Assembly (NCBI RefSeq): GCF_000424285.1
Contig: NZ_KE384157.1
Location: forward strand, 92,784-156,783
DNA from: Butyrivibrio sp. MB2005
Lineage (GTDB): Bacteria; Bacillota; Clostridia; Lachnospirales; Lachnospiraceae
Length of the DNA stretch: 64,000 bases
Direction: 5' to 3'
Each line of letters begins with the position of its first letter. Positions within the stretch are counted from its first letter, which is position 1. Shown here one piece after another: positions 35,857 through 45,472 of this stretch. The notes below the pieces were generated by a model, which saw only the letters and a program-made list of their open reading frames with translations, was not told the DNA's origin and searched no databases. Both the position numbers and the translations under genes were made by a program.

Positions 35857-36960
35857 TTACAGCACATCGCTGTCGATATTCCTAAATTCACAACCTTCCA
35901 TTTGTTTGCGATAGCGGCAATTGGCTGATACTATCAGCGGGCCACCGCGAAGCCCAAAGGGCATATTCGTCGCATTCCTAAAATGAAGCTTTTTAAGGAT
36001 GTATCCATCTTCTGTCTCATCATTGACAAAGGGCACTTCCATAAGTCCGCCAAGATCAATGAATTTCGAGAAAAGAAGCCTGCAGATTCTGAGTTTCTCA
36101 TCATTATCACGAGCTTCTGTATGATAATCATCTATTATTACCATGTATCCCTTTGCTTTTTTCCTAAGATGGCAAAGAGCATAGCCCATAAGGCTGCCGG
36201 TTCTGGTTCTAAGTACCGACCAAAAAAATCTGGTATCGGGATTATATGAGAACTTCCACCTGTATATGTCAGAAGTATGCATGAAATGGCACATGGACTC
36301 TGCCCATAACCTTGAAATCTCAGCATCGGATATGGGCACCATGAACTTTTTGAGCTCCTTTTTGATGTTATCCTTGTCCAGCTCACTGTAGCTTATTACA
36401 GGGAAAAGCTCCAGTTCTTCATTATCTCCCGGCTTAAGATTTTTTAATGAGCAAAAGCCCCTAAAACCTTTATCCAGTATCTTAGTGATCTTACCCTCAC
36501 CAAATACGAATCCCCAGGGTGCTGTGGGATAAACGTAGTGACATAGCCAGACTACTTTATTGTATCCGTAATGCAAGAGCCTTGGATATGAATTCTTATT
36601 AGGAAGTCCGATGATAAAATCGCACTCCTTATTACCTTCTTCAAATGCTTTGAAAGCCTTGGAATAATGGCCCTTCCCCCTTGCATGGGGCGCAACGGCT
36701 CCGTCAACTGCCTGTGCTACATTCATAACTCTTTTATCATATATGAGCTTCATACCGATAAAAGCAGATAGTCCCGCAGGCTTATCATCCTCCCATGTAA
36801 TTGAGAAAGGCTCTGATACCCTGAATGGATTACCATAATGCTCATTAGCATAAATCTCAGGATCTATTTCTATTTCATCTCCATAGACCTGATTCATTAT
36901 CCCCATGGCTTCTTCTAATGACTTTCGCTGATTTTCTGTCAGTGAGTCCAAAATGCTCAT
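35857..36960 (-). CDS. GNAT-family acetyltransferase
   Basis: A 367-residue cytoplasmic protein. An acetyl-CoA binding core is visible as DGAVAPHARGKGHYSKAFKAFEEG (about 85-108), preceded by a beta strand with NVAQAV and followed by FIIGLPNKNSYPRLLHYGY, as in GNAT proteins of capsule and amino-sugar loci. A second, weaker GNAT-like half (about 215-360) suggests tandem GNAT folds. The gene begins one base after the stop of the beta-propeller gene, so the two are coupled. The acceptor is unknown; a sugar or glycolipid is a guess from the neighbours. Confidence 0.72.
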   Translation of the reverse strand: MSILDSLTENQRKSLEEAMGIMNQVYGDEIEIDPEIYANEHYGNPFRVSEPFSITWEDDKPAGLSAFIGMKLIYDKRVMNVAQAVDGAVAPHARGKGHYSKAFKAFEEGNKECDFIIGLPNKNSYPRLLHYGYNKVVWLCHYVYPTAPWGFVFGEGKITKILDKGFRGFCSLKNLKPGDNEELELFPVISYSELDKDNIKKELKKFMVPISDAEISRLWAESMCHFMHTSDIYRWKFSYNPDTRFFWSVLRTRTGSLMGYALCHLRKKAKGYMVIIDDYHTEARDNDEKLRICRLLFSKFIDLGGLMEVPFVNDETEDGYILKKLHFRNATNMPFGLRGGPLIVSANCRYRKQMEGCEFRNIDSDVL

Positions 36961-36961
36961 G

Positions 36962-37921
36962 TCAATGTCTCCTCAACACTCTTTTCACATATTTAAGAGG
37001 ATTCCATTCCATGTACTTAAGATCAATTACTTCATAAGCATCATTGTGGCAATAGGAATGAACTCCATCCCCCTTAGGAGCTCCCTTTACTACTATATCA
37101 TCTGCAGGAATGCGCCACTTGGCTTTATCTGCAAGAAGGATGCGCTCTTCACTGTAGGGATAAAAATCCATGGCTATTCCATAGGAAGTCTGTTTACTCT
37201 CCTGAGCAGCTACATATCTTTTGCCCTCGTAGGTAAGGATATTTCCGCCATTTCTGGATTTAAGATCATACTCCTGAGCGCTGTTGAACTTTACATCCTC
37301 TTCGATACTAAAGCCCTTCTCCTCATCGAATCTAATCTCAAATTTCTGGAATCTGCATTCATACTCTTTATAAGGGCTGACCTCACAGGTAAGTATCCTG
37401 ATACTGTCAGCGGTTTTACTTATAATGGCTGTATCAACGAATTTTCTTCCAAGCTTGAATACTTTTACGGTCTCCCATTTATCAGGGAATACAACCGCCT
37501 TGTATAAGCGTATGGAATCATCTGCGCTGGTCTCAGGTATCATATAGGTCTCTCCCCTAAAGTCAAAGACCATAGGGAAGGACATATGGAAGGGTTCACG
37601 AATGATAACTTTGGGTTTGGTCGCACCTGCCACCGTAAGCTCACACACCGCAATCCTTCCAATTACTTTTTTCTTATCAAAGGCTTCCATAAAAAGATAG
37701 GAACTGCTATCTCTAGTGTAGATTACAGGATCAGCATACCAGTATCTTTTGCTTGTGGGCACCGCATCAAATTCACCATGCCCTGTGATTCCAAGAAAGG
37801 TATCATCGCTGTATTTTCTATAACCTGTCACATACACATCATCAAAGGAAAGAAGCTTCTTTACAATGGTCTTCTTATCCATTTTTGCTATCTTTTTAAG
37901 CTTGTTTGTAATACCACTCAT
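36962..37921 (-). CDS. Beta-propeller protein related to the GINT1 N-terminal domain
   Basis: A 319-residue cytoplasmic protein without signal peptide. Repeated blade-like motifs are visible: RYWYADPVIY, SSYLFMEAF, FHMSFPMVFDFRGETYMIPET and GNILTYEGKRYVAAQ. This pattern matches five-bladed propellers of the GH43/GH68-like superfamily that stand at the N-terminus of plant glucosaminyl-inositolphosphorylceramide transferases. Acidic residues at blade starts could form a sugar site, but a hydrolase is not proven. I chose the ATG at 37921 (GGAG 6 bases upstream), 13 bases from the end of the GH3 frame, over a TTG at 37933. Confidence 0.68.
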   Translation of the reverse strand: MSGITNKLKKIAKMDKKTIVKKLLSFDDVYVTGYRKYSDDTFLGITGHGEFDAVPTSKRYWYADPVIYTRDSSSYLFMEAFDKKKVIGRIAVCELTVAGATKPKVIIREPFHMSFPMVFDFRGETYMIPETSADDSIRLYKAVVFPDKWETVKVFKLGRKFVDTAIISKTADSIRILTCEVSPYKEYECRFQKFEIRFDEEKGFSIEEDVKFNSAQEYDLKSRNGGNILTYEGKRYVAAQESKQTSYGIAMDFYPYSEERILLADKAKWRIPADDIVVKGAPKGDGVHSYCHNDAYEVIDLKYMEWNPLKYVKRVLRRH

Positions 37922-37933
37922 TAACGGCTCCAA

Positions 37934-40759
37934 TTATTCTTCATCTTTTTTCATTAAGGCTTCAAGGCCACCCTTGAACATATCCTCAAGGTCTTTTGTA
38001 AGCTTAAGCTTAATGGATTTAAACTCAAGTCCTGCCTGTCCAAAGTAGAACTTCAGATAATAGTTAACCATAAATGACGGAGGAAGCTCAACCTCTACTG
38101 TCTGCCATTCAGTGTCCATACCTGTAAGTGTGATGGTACGGATGAGATTTCTGTCCATAAATATTGAAAGCGGAAGCTGTGCCATTGCAGGTTGATCCTT
38201 TGCTCTCATCACAAGCTCTACAGTGATGGCACCTCTTCTGGCAGTAGTGATGGCAAATGCCTTTGTTTCGCCCTTTTCTGCCTTTAAGTGCTTAGGATCA
38301 AGAACCATCTCTTCCTTATCCATAAGAACAGGAACCATACTCTTGAGCATAGCATCATCACCTGCATCTACAGCCTTTGCAAGCTCCTTATCAAGAGCGG
38401 ACTCAATACCGAGGCTATGCTTCCAAACGGGAGCCTTAAGAAGGAAATTGCAGATGTTTGCAGCACATCTTACAAGCTCATATCTTGTTACTGTTCCAAG
38501 CTTGAGGGCACCGTTAAGGTTATCCTCATTACTGTTGGCACCGGCATCGCTGTTAACCATGTTAAGGTCATTCTGAGCTCTTACCTGTGCAGCAAGATTC
38601 TTATAACTGCCCTTCTGGCCTGCTTCGTCGTTACCCATTGCCCACCAGTCAGTCATTACAATACCGTCAAATCCCCACTCACCGCGAAGGATTGTGGTAA
38701 GAAGGTCATAGCTGCTGGAGGTATAGATACCGTTTACAGGGCCATAAGTGCTCATTACAGCGCGGGCACCACCCTCTCTTACTGCCATCTCAAAGCCCTT
38801 AAGATAAATCTCACGAAGGGCACGCTCAGAGATTACAGAGTCTACAAAATGACGCTTAAGCTCCTGAGTGTTGCCGCAGAAGTGCTTGATAACGCCGGTA
38901 ACATCATATTTGTGCATACCTTTAAGCTGAGCAACAACCATTTTTCCTGTAAGAACAGGATCCTCTGAGAAGTACTCGAAGTTTCTTCCGCCAAGAGGAC
39001 TTCTGTGAATGTTCATTCCGGGTCCAAGAAGAGCATCGATTCTGTTTCTTCTAAGATCAAGGCCTTCCCATCTGAAAAGCTCTTCGTTTATATCTTCATT
39101 AAAAGTACAAGCCAGGCAGGTTCCGTTAGGAAGTGAGAAAGCATGTGTTCCGCAGTCCATTCTGATACCGCTGGGGCCATCGGAGCAGCCGCCTACAGGA
39201 ATGCCAAAGCCATTAAGGTTCTCTGTTACGCCGCCGTATGCTCCTGCAATACCGGGGGTAACCTTGGGAGAGCACATACCCTCACCGCGCATCATAGCGC
39301 AAAGGTCATCATCTGAAAGCTGCGCAAGGAAATCCTCCATGGAAACCTTACCGTCAGCCACATCCTTAAGCTTATAGCCCTTGTCACCTGTGTATGCTTT
39401 AGCCTCTTTAAGGGCATCTTTTCTCTTCTTATTGGGATCTGAGGTTCTTGTGGGAACATCCTCATAACCCTTTGCAAAAAGTCCGCAGGCTTCTTCGGGA
39501 ACAAGGCGCTTAAAGTTCTGAACAGGAGCGTATGCTTCCTCACACTTAGCTGTAACCTTGAGCTTCTTAATCTCAAACTCTCCTACAGCCTCGGCGCTTC
39601 TTACATCAAAGCCTCCGTAAATGGTATAAGTACCCTCTTCCATTACATAACAGGACTTATGCTTTGTTTTGCCTGAATCATCATAGGATGACATCCAGTA
39701 GTCAGGAACGTTGATCTCCACAGTCTGTGATGCGCCTGCGGGAAGAAGCTCAGTCTTGGTAAAGCCCACAAGTACTCTTGCAGCCTTGCCAAGCTTGCCC
39801 TGAGGAGCCTGCATGTAAACCTGAACTGCCTGCTTACCTGCTACCTTACCTGTGTTGGTAACTGTAAGAGCCACCTTCACAGCATCCTTATCATATTTAA
39901 AGGACTTCTTCTCTATAGAAAACTCTGTATATGAAAGGCCAAATCCGAAGGGATAAAGAACCTTATCCTTAGCAAAGGTCTCAAAATAGCGATATCCTAC
40001 GTAGATGTCCTCGCTCTGGAAATTCTCCTTCTCGGAACCGAAGTTCTCTGTTGAAGGATAGTCCTCGATGCGCTCAGCGATGGTGTCTGCAAGATGACCT
40101 GAAGGATTAACATCGCCTGTAAGAACGTCAAGAACAGCGTTACCGCCTTCCTGACCGCCCTGCCATACATAGAGTACAGCTGCAGGGTCAAGTTCCTTAA
40201 CCCATCTCATATCAATGATATTACCTACATTAAGAAGCACTACTGTGCGCTTGAATTTCTTAGAAAGCTTTGCAATAGCATCTCTCTCGGTATCTGTAAG
40301 GAGGATACTTCCCGGCTCATTTTTGCTGTCCTGATCCTCACCTGCAGTTCTGCCAATTATGAAAATAGCAACCTCAGATTCCTTTGCTGCATCTGCAACA
40401 AGCTTGTCTGTAAGAGGCATCTCCACCTGGAACCATGGCTCTGCTGCCCAGCCCACACCTGTATCAAAGGGATGTTCCTTAACGAATTCCTCGTAGGCCT
40501 TTCTCACTTTCTTGTTGAGTTTGAATTTCTTAGATGCTTCAAGGGCTTCATAAATTCCAACAACATAGTCTACATTGACCATACCGCCTGAACCTGTTCC
40601 GCTCTTGTAATAGTTCATCTGGCTTCTTCCAAAAACTGCTACCTTAGCATTTTTCTCAATCGGAAGTGCACCTCTGTCGTTTTTCAGAAGAACAATACCT
40701 TCTGCTGCTGCAGCTCGTGCAGTTTCCGCAAATTTCTTAATATCCCATGTCTTTCCCAT
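37934..40759 (-). CDS. GH3 beta-glucosidase with reversed domain order
   Basis: Hydrolyses beta-linked glucose (or related sugars) from oligosaccharides, 941 residues, no signal peptide, so cytoplasmic. The alpha/beta sandwich normally found after the barrel comes first (1-270, with GIVLLKNDRGALPI and KVAVFGRSQ). A fibronectin III-like domain (about 290-400) follows. The (beta/alpha)8 barrel comes last (about 470-800), with the nucleophile in GIVMTDWWAMG and VIKHFCGNTQE. A beta-rich tail of ~90 residues ends the protein. The same inverted order is known for the Butyrivibrio fibrisolvens BglA enzyme. It is first gene of a trio with the propeller and GNAT genes. Exact glycoside specificity is not evident. 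Confidence 0.93.
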   Translation of the reverse strand: MGKTWDIKKFAETARAAAAEGIVLLKNDRGALPIEKNAKVAVFGRSQMNYYKSGTGSGGMVNVDYVVGIYEALEASKKFKLNKKVRKAYEEFVKEHPFDTGVGWAAEPWFQVEMPLTDKLVADAAKESEVAIFIIGRTAGEDQDSKNEPGSILLTDTERDAIAKLSKKFKRTVVLLNVGNIIDMRWVKELDPAAVLYVWQGGQEGGNAVLDVLTGDVNPSGHLADTIAERIEDYPSTENFGSEKENFQSEDIYVGYRYFETFAKDKVLYPFGFGLSYTEFSIEKKSFKYDKDAVKVALTVTNTGKVAGKQAVQVYMQAPQGKLGKAARVLVGFTKTELLPAGASQTVEINVPDYWMSSYDDSGKTKHKSCYVMEEGTYTIYGGFDVRSAEAVGEFEIKKLKVTAKCEEAYAPVQNFKRLVPEEACGLFAKGYEDVPTRTSDPNKKRKDALKEAKAYTGDKGYKLKDVADGKVSMEDFLAQLSDDDLCAMMRGEGMCSPKVTPGIAGAYGGVTENLNGFGIPVGGCSDGPSGIRMDCGTHAFSLPNGTCLACTFNEDINEELFRWEGLDLRRNRIDALLGPGMNIHRSPLGGRNFEYFSEDPVLTGKMVVAQLKGMHKYDVTGVIKHFCGNTQELKRHFVDSVISERALREIYLKGFEMAVREGGARAVMSTYGPVNGIYTSSSYDLLTTILRGEWGFDGIVMTDWWAMGNDEAGQKGSYKNLAAQVRAQNDLNMVNSDAGANSNEDNLNGALKLGTVTRYELVRCAANICNFLLKAPVWKHSLGIESALDKELAKAVDAGDDAMLKSMVPVLMDKEEMVLDPKHLKAEKGETKAFAITTARRGAITVELVMRAKDQPAMAQLPLSIFMDRNLIRTITLTGMDTEWQTVEVELPPSFMVNYYLKFYFGQAGLEFKSIKLKLTKDLEDMFKGGLEALMKKDEE

Positions 40760-40766
40760 ATAAAAA

Positions 40767-40840
40767 CTACCTCATTTTCTGTACTTGGTTGTTAGTGCAT
40801 ATTAAATATTATGCAACATAACATACAGAAAATGAAGTAG
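40767..40840. promoter_or_regulatory. Long dyad in the GH3 promoter region
   Basis: Two 17-base arms, 40767-40783 and 40824-40840, are inverted copies with a single mismatch (core CATTTTCTGTA), separated by 40 bases. A smaller dyad TGCATA..TATGCA lies between. The first arm starts 8 bases before the GH3 ATG. It may be a pair of operator sites for one regulator looping the promoter, or a leader hairpin. Confidence 0.6.
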
Positions 40841-40916
40841 CGATATTTTACTTTTGATGCTCTTTTTTTGTTATTGAGATGTCCTATTTTTTACCTGTAA
40901 AAAATGGGTTCAGATA

Positions 40917-42350
40917 TTAAACGTTAATCTCAGCTGTGAGCCCAAGATCTGCCTTGTTGGCATCGAGAATGGGATTAACAACCTCTGCAAGGAAACGCTC
41001 TACCTGGTGTGCACTGCAGCCTGTATACTTCCCCGGATCCAGGCACTCCTTGATCTTATCCTCTGTCATGTGGAAAGCGGGATCCTTTACGATCATATCA
41101 AGAAGGTCGTTGTCGAGACCATCCTTTTTAACGTGGTCGCCGGCTATCATGGAGAGCTCTCTGATCTTCTCGTGAAGCTCCTGACGGTTGCCGCCAAGCT
41201 TAACAGCATCCATCATGATATTCTCTGTAGCCATGAAGGGAAGCTCTGACATAAGGCGCTTCTCGATAACCTTGGGATATACCACAAGACCGTCTGTAAC
41301 GTTCATGCAAAGATCAAGGATACCATCGATCGCAAGGAAGCCCTCAGCTATTGAAAGTCTCTTATTAGCCGAATCATCAAGTGTTCTCTCAAACCACTGT
41401 GAAATCTCTGTGATTGCAGGGTTAAGTGTATCTACGATAACGTATCTGGAAAGTGAGCAGATTCTCTCACTTCTCATGGGATTTCTCTTATATGCCATTG
41501 CGGATGAACCGATCTGTTTAGCTTCATGGGGCTCCTCAACTTCTTTAAGGTGCTGAAGAAGTCTGATATCCTGAGCCATCTTTGTAGCAGATGATGCGAT
41601 TCCGGCAAGAACATTTACAACCTTCATATCGATCTTACGGCTGTAGGTCTGACCTGAAACTGCCATGCAGCCCTTGAAGCCCATCTTCTCAGCAAGCATG
41701 GGATCAAGCTTATCAACCTTGGTAAGGTCTCCGTCAAAAAGCTCAAGGAAGGATGCCTGTGTTCCTGTTGTGCCCTTTGAACCAAGAAGCTTCATGTTAT
41801 CAAGAACATAATCAAGGTCCTCAAGATCGATTGTGAAATCCTGAAGCCACAGGGATGCTCTTTTACCTACTGTGGTAGGCTGAGCAGGCTGAAAGTGTGT
41901 AAATCCAAGAGTAGGAAGATCCTTATACTCATCGGCAAACTTTGCAAGACAGCTGATAACGTTAAGAAGCTTTCTTCTAACGAGTTTAAGAGCCTCAGTC
42001 ATGATGATGATATCTGTGTTATCACCAACATAGCAGCTTGTAGCACCAAGGTGAATGATACCTGCTGCCTTGGGGCACTGCTGTCCGTAAGCATACACAT
42101 GGCTCATAACATCATGGCGAACTTCCTTTTCTCTGGCTCTTGCGACATCATAGTTGATGTCATCCTGGTGAGACTTAAGCTCATCGATCTGCTCCTGTGT
42201 AATATTAAGGCCAAGCTCCTTCTCAATCTCTGCCAGGGCAATCCAAAGCTTTCTCCAGGTTTTGAACTTCATATCCTGTGAAAAGATGTACTGCATCTCC
42301 TTACTTGAATAGCGCTCTGAAAGCGGGCTGGTATAACGATCTGTACTCAT
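40917..42350 (-). CDS. purB: Adenylosuccinate lyase
   Basis: Cleaves SAICAR to AICAR and adenylosuccinate to AMP, each time releasing fumarate. It has 477 residues. The fumarase/aspartase superfamily signature GSSAMAYKRNPMRSERI is complete, and HLGATSCYVGDNTD and FTHFQPAQPTTVGKRA are conserved active-site blocks. The gene is not in an operon with purF; a 176-base gap with hairpins separates them. Confidence 0.98.
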   Translation of the reverse strand: MSTDRYTSPLSERYSSKEMQYIFSQDMKFKTWRKLWIALAEIEKELGLNITQEQIDELKSHQDDINYDVARAREKEVRHDVMSHVYAYGQQCPKAAGIIHLGATSCYVGDNTDIIIMTEALKLVRRKLLNVISCLAKFADEYKDLPTLGFTHFQPAQPTTVGKRASLWLQDFTIDLEDLDYVLDNMKLLGSKGTTGTQASFLELFDGDLTKVDKLDPMLAEKMGFKGCMAVSGQTYSRKIDMKVVNVLAGIASSATKMAQDIRLLQHLKEVEEPHEAKQIGSSAMAYKRNPMRSERICSLSRYVIVDTLNPAITEISQWFERTLDDSANKRLSIAEGFLAIDGILDLCMNVTDGLVVYPKVIEKRLMSELPFMATENIMMDAVKLGGNRQELHEKIRELSMIAGDHVKKDGLDNDLLDMIVKDPAFHMTEDKIKECLDPGKYTGCSAHQVERFLAEVVNPILDANKADLGLTAEINV

Positions 42351-42388
42351 ATGGTCCTCCTTTTAATCAACATATACTACGCTATAAC

Positions 42389-42512
42389 GCGTGACTTCGC
42401 TTAGCTCCCGTCACGCTACGCACATTCGGAATCCGCACTAATCGTGCTACTTCCTCATGTACGTTATGTCTTCGAATTCACTCAAAAAAAATTGCCAGCA
42501 ATTTTTTTGAGT
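42389..42512 (-). terminator. Hairpins between purF and purB
   Basis: On the minus strand, after purF, an AT-rich hairpin ACTCAAAAAAATTGC/GCAATTTTTTTTGAGT (42480-42512) comes first and can terminate in either direction. Then a perfect GCGTGAC/GTCACGC dyad (42389-42395, 42410-42416) lies closer to purB. The second may belong to the purB leader. No gene is visible here. Confidence 0.6.
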
Positions 42513-42526
42513 AAACTCTCATCCAT

Positions 42527-43966
42527 CTATCGCTCAAATTCTCCCCTAATATCTTCTTCCGGAGGTGCTACAGGATATTCTCCCGTAAAGCATCCCTTAC
42601 AGATATCAAACTTATGTCCAACGAGTTCCTCAAGTCTCTCTTCTCTAAGATATCCCAGTGAATCAGCACCGATTATCTCGCATATCTCATCGATGCTTCT
42701 ATTATATGCTATAAGCTGCTCTCTTGCAGGGACATCTGTTCCAAAATAGCAGGGCCATAAGAATGGCGGTGAGCTGACTCTCATGTGAACCTCTGTAGCT
42801 CCTGCATCTCTAAGCATTCTAACGATTCTGTCTGATGTGGTTCCGCGGACGATTGAATCATCGATCATGATAACTCTCTTGCCATCAACCACATGCTTTA
42901 GAGCATTTAGTTTAACCTGTACGCTGCTCTCACGGCTCTTTTGTCCGGGCTTAATGAAGGTTCTTCCGATGTACTGGTTTTTAACAAAGGCCTGTCCATA
43001 AGGAATTCCCGATTCCATGGAATAGCCAAGGGCTGCGCAGTTACCGGATTCAGGAACACCCACAACAACATCCGCTTCCACCGGTGAATCCTGAGCAAGG
43101 AAACGACCTGCTTTAATTCTGGATTCATATACGCTTACGCCGTCAAGAATGCTGTCCGGTCTTGCAAAGTAAATATATTCAAAAATGCAATGACCGCATT
43201 TTACGCTGCCAACCATCTGTCTGTTGGACTCAATGCCCTTCTGGGGCGAAATGGTAACAATCTCTCCGGGCTCAACATCTCTGATATACTCTGCTCCGAT
43301 GGTATCAAGAGCGCAGGTCTCTGATGCCAGGATATAGCAGTTATCTCTTTTTCCTATCACAAGGGGTCTGAAGCCGTTGGGATCTCTTGCTCCGATCAGC
43401 TTCCTGGGAGACATGATAACCAGTGAATAAGCACCTTTTATCTTATTCATGGCATTAGCCACAGCACCTTCAACACTTGCTGTATTAAGTCTCTCCCTGG
43501 CGATGTGGTAAGCAATAACCTCTGAATCGATGGTGGTCTGGAAAATAGCACCTGTGTAAGCAAGCTCTTCTCGAAGCTCCGGAGCATTAACCAGATTACC
43601 GTTATGGGCCATTGCTAAAGTCCCCTTAACGTAATTAAGGACAAGGGGCTGAGCGTTCTCTCTGGTGCTTGAACCTGCCGTCGAATATCTGACGTGTCCT
43701 ACACCTATATCACCGTGCATTCCCGAAAGAATGTCGTGATTAAACGCTTCATTAACCAGTCCCATGTCCTTATGACTCGTTACTTTACCTTTGGGTCCCA
43801 TTGTCTCGCTGACGGCTATACCGCAGCTCTCCTGCCCTCTGTGCTGAAGGGACAATAACCCGTAATAAATTGATTGTGCGACATCACCGCCATCGAAATC
43901 ATACATTCCGAAGACGCCGCACTCTTCCCCAATCTTGTCACTTTCACTTAAAAAGTAATTTTTCAT
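42527..43966 (-). CDS. purF: Amidophosphoribosyltransferase
   Basis: Catalyses the first committed step of purine synthesis, PRPP plus glutamine to phosphoribosylamine. It has 479 residues from the ATG at 43966 (AGGTAGGA just upstream). A short propeptide of ~14 residues precedes the N-terminal nucleophile Cys in EECGVFG, as in Bacillus-type enzymes that are processed and carry an Fe-S cluster. The PRPP loop is MIDDSIVRGTT. C-terminal CKGCF could supply cluster cysteines. Confidence 0.98.
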   Translation of the reverse strand: MKNYFLSESDKIGEECGVFGMYDFDGGDVAQSIYYGLLSLQHRGQESCGIAVSETMGPKGKVTSHKDMGLVNEAFNHDILSGMHGDIGVGHVRYSTAGSSTRENAQPLVLNYVKGTLAMAHNGNLVNAPELREELAYTGAIFQTTIDSEVIAYHIARERLNTASVEGAVANAMNKIKGAYSLVIMSPRKLIGARDPNGFRPLVIGKRDNCYILASETCALDTIGAEYIRDVEPGEIVTISPQKGIESNRQMVGSVKCGHCIFEYIYFARPDSILDGVSVYESRIKAGRFLAQDSPVEADVVVGVPESGNCAALGYSMESGIPYGQAFVKNQYIGRTFIKPGQKSRESSVQVKLNALKHVVDGKRVIMIDDSIVRGTTSDRIVRMLRDAGATEVHMRVSSPPFLWPCYFGTDVPAREQLIAYNRSIDEICEIIGADSLGYLREERLEELVGHKFDICKGCFTGEYPVAPPEEDIRGEFER

Positions 43967-44145
43967 ATTCCTACCTGCTACTATAAGCAATCTTTTGAAA
44001 CAAGACTTATAGTAACATTACAAGGTCTATGTAAGCAATAATCCATAATAAAAAAATTACGGCTCATCAGACAATAAATTTTGTGCAATACGCTAGGATT
44101 ATTTTTATGCTTCACTATCGCCATAACCAAAAGCAGGAATTAAGC

Positions 44146-45462
44146 TTAGCAGTACAAATCGTAGGCATCGATTACAAAAAGTGAGAAAAGAGAGTTGGAC
44201 CATGCAAACCACTCTCTAGTGAATTTTGCGGGATCATCTTTATGGAAGCCCTCATGCATATAGCCTGTGCCTGCATCGGTACTAATTAGTTTCTCGATAA
44301 GCTCTGCTCTCTCCTCTTTATCATCGCTGGTAAGTCCCTGCATGGACAAAGCGATATGCCAGATATAATCCTTTGGCGTGTGAGGTGAGCCGATTCCCTT
44401 TGCGGCAGTTCCTTCATAATAATAAGGATTCATGCTGCTAAGGACAGCTTTTCTTGTAGCCTTGTAAACAGCATCGCTGCCTGAAATGGATGTAAGGAAG
44501 GGAATGGACATAAGGCTTGGCACATTGGCATCATCCATGAAGTTCACATTCCCAAGACCATCTGTCTCGTATGCATAAATTGTGTTGCCCTCTGCATCCT
44601 TTGTCATGCCGTACTTTTCTATGCCCTCTTTTACCTGCTCTTTTATGGCTTTTGCTCTTTTTCCTATCTCTTCATCGCCTATTCTCTGGGATAATTTTTC
44701 AAGGTATCCGAGAACCTCAACAGCAAAGAGATTAGCAGGAATAAGATAGCCATATTTGCAGGCATCATCACTGGGTCTAAAGCCTGACCAGATCATACCG
44801 GTAGCAGCTACGGGATTACCCTTTCCTTCAAAGGGAAGGGTGTCTGATTCAGGACAGTTATCTCTCTCAAAATAGTATGCGGATTTGTTTGTATGATCCT
44901 GCTCTGTCTCCATGGTATCAAGGATTTTACCGATTCCTCGTCTTACTTCCTCATCAAGTACAGACTCATCACCCGTCGCATCCACATACATATAAAGAAG
45001 CCTGATAGGATAGCAGATAGAATCCAGCTCGTATTTTCTCTCCCAGTCCCAGGGATTGTCGTCTGTTCTGTCCTTTGCCCAGCATCTGCCGTCCGGCTCT
45101 TTATTAAAAGCGTTGGCGTAAGGGTCGATACAGATCTGCTCGAACTGTTTCCTTATTACGCCCTTTACGAGCTCACCGATTGCGCCTGTTTTATCTGTTC
45201 CGGCAAAGGGCAGATAGTGGCATACCTGAGCACTGCTGTCGCGAAGCCACATAGCTTCAATGTCACCTGTTATAAGGAAAACTTTGCCATCATTTGTACA
45301 CTGCATTGTGGTATCAGCAGTGTTCACAAAGCACTTTTTAAAAGTACTTACAAGCTTGTCGGAGGCGCCTTTTTCCTTAAGTCTGTCAGCCAGCTCTTCT
45401 GAAAGTCTGTTTATACTTTCCTTGATTTCATTTTCTCTGACAATGTCTCGTTCAAAGCTCAT
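44146..45462 (-). CDS. GH125 exo-alpha-1,6-mannosidase
   Basis: An inverting exo-mannosidase that removes alpha-1,6-linked mannose, a linkage in the N-glycan core. It has 438 residues, no signal peptide. The family hallmark GDIEAMWLRDSSAQVCHYLP is near 67-86. TGMIWSGFRPSDDAC likely carries the acid Asp, and AGTGYMHEGFHKDD the base region. It is third in the GH20-GH130-GH125 operon, 10 bases after GH130. Cytoplasmic location implies that mannosides are imported first. Confidence 0.95.
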   Translation of the reverse strand: MSFERDIVRENEIKESINRLSEELADRLKEKGASDKLVSTFKKCFVNTADTTMQCTNDGKVFLITGDIEAMWLRDSSAQVCHYLPFAGTDKTGAIGELVKGVIRKQFEQICIDPYANAFNKEPDGRCWAKDRTDDNPWDWERKYELDSICYPIRLLYMYVDATGDESVLDEEVRRGIGKILDTMETEQDHTNKSAYYFERDNCPESDTLPFEGKGNPVAATGMIWSGFRPSDDACKYGYLIPANLFAVEVLGYLEKLSQRIGDEEIGKRAKAIKEQVKEGIEKYGMTKDAEGNTIYAYETDGLGNVNFMDDANVPSLMSIPFLTSISGSDAVYKATRKAVLSSMNPYYYEGTAAKGIGSPHTPKDYIWHIALSMQGLTSDDKEERAELIEKLISTDAGTGYMHEGFHKDDPAKFTREWFAWSNSLFSLFVIDAYDLYC

Positions 45463-45472
45463 AGTCCCATCC

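Noticed and set aside
42389..42416. PurR/PurBox-like operator between purF and purB
   Set aside because: The GCGTGAC dyad is perfect but has no recognised purine operator sequence; recorded only as a hairpin.
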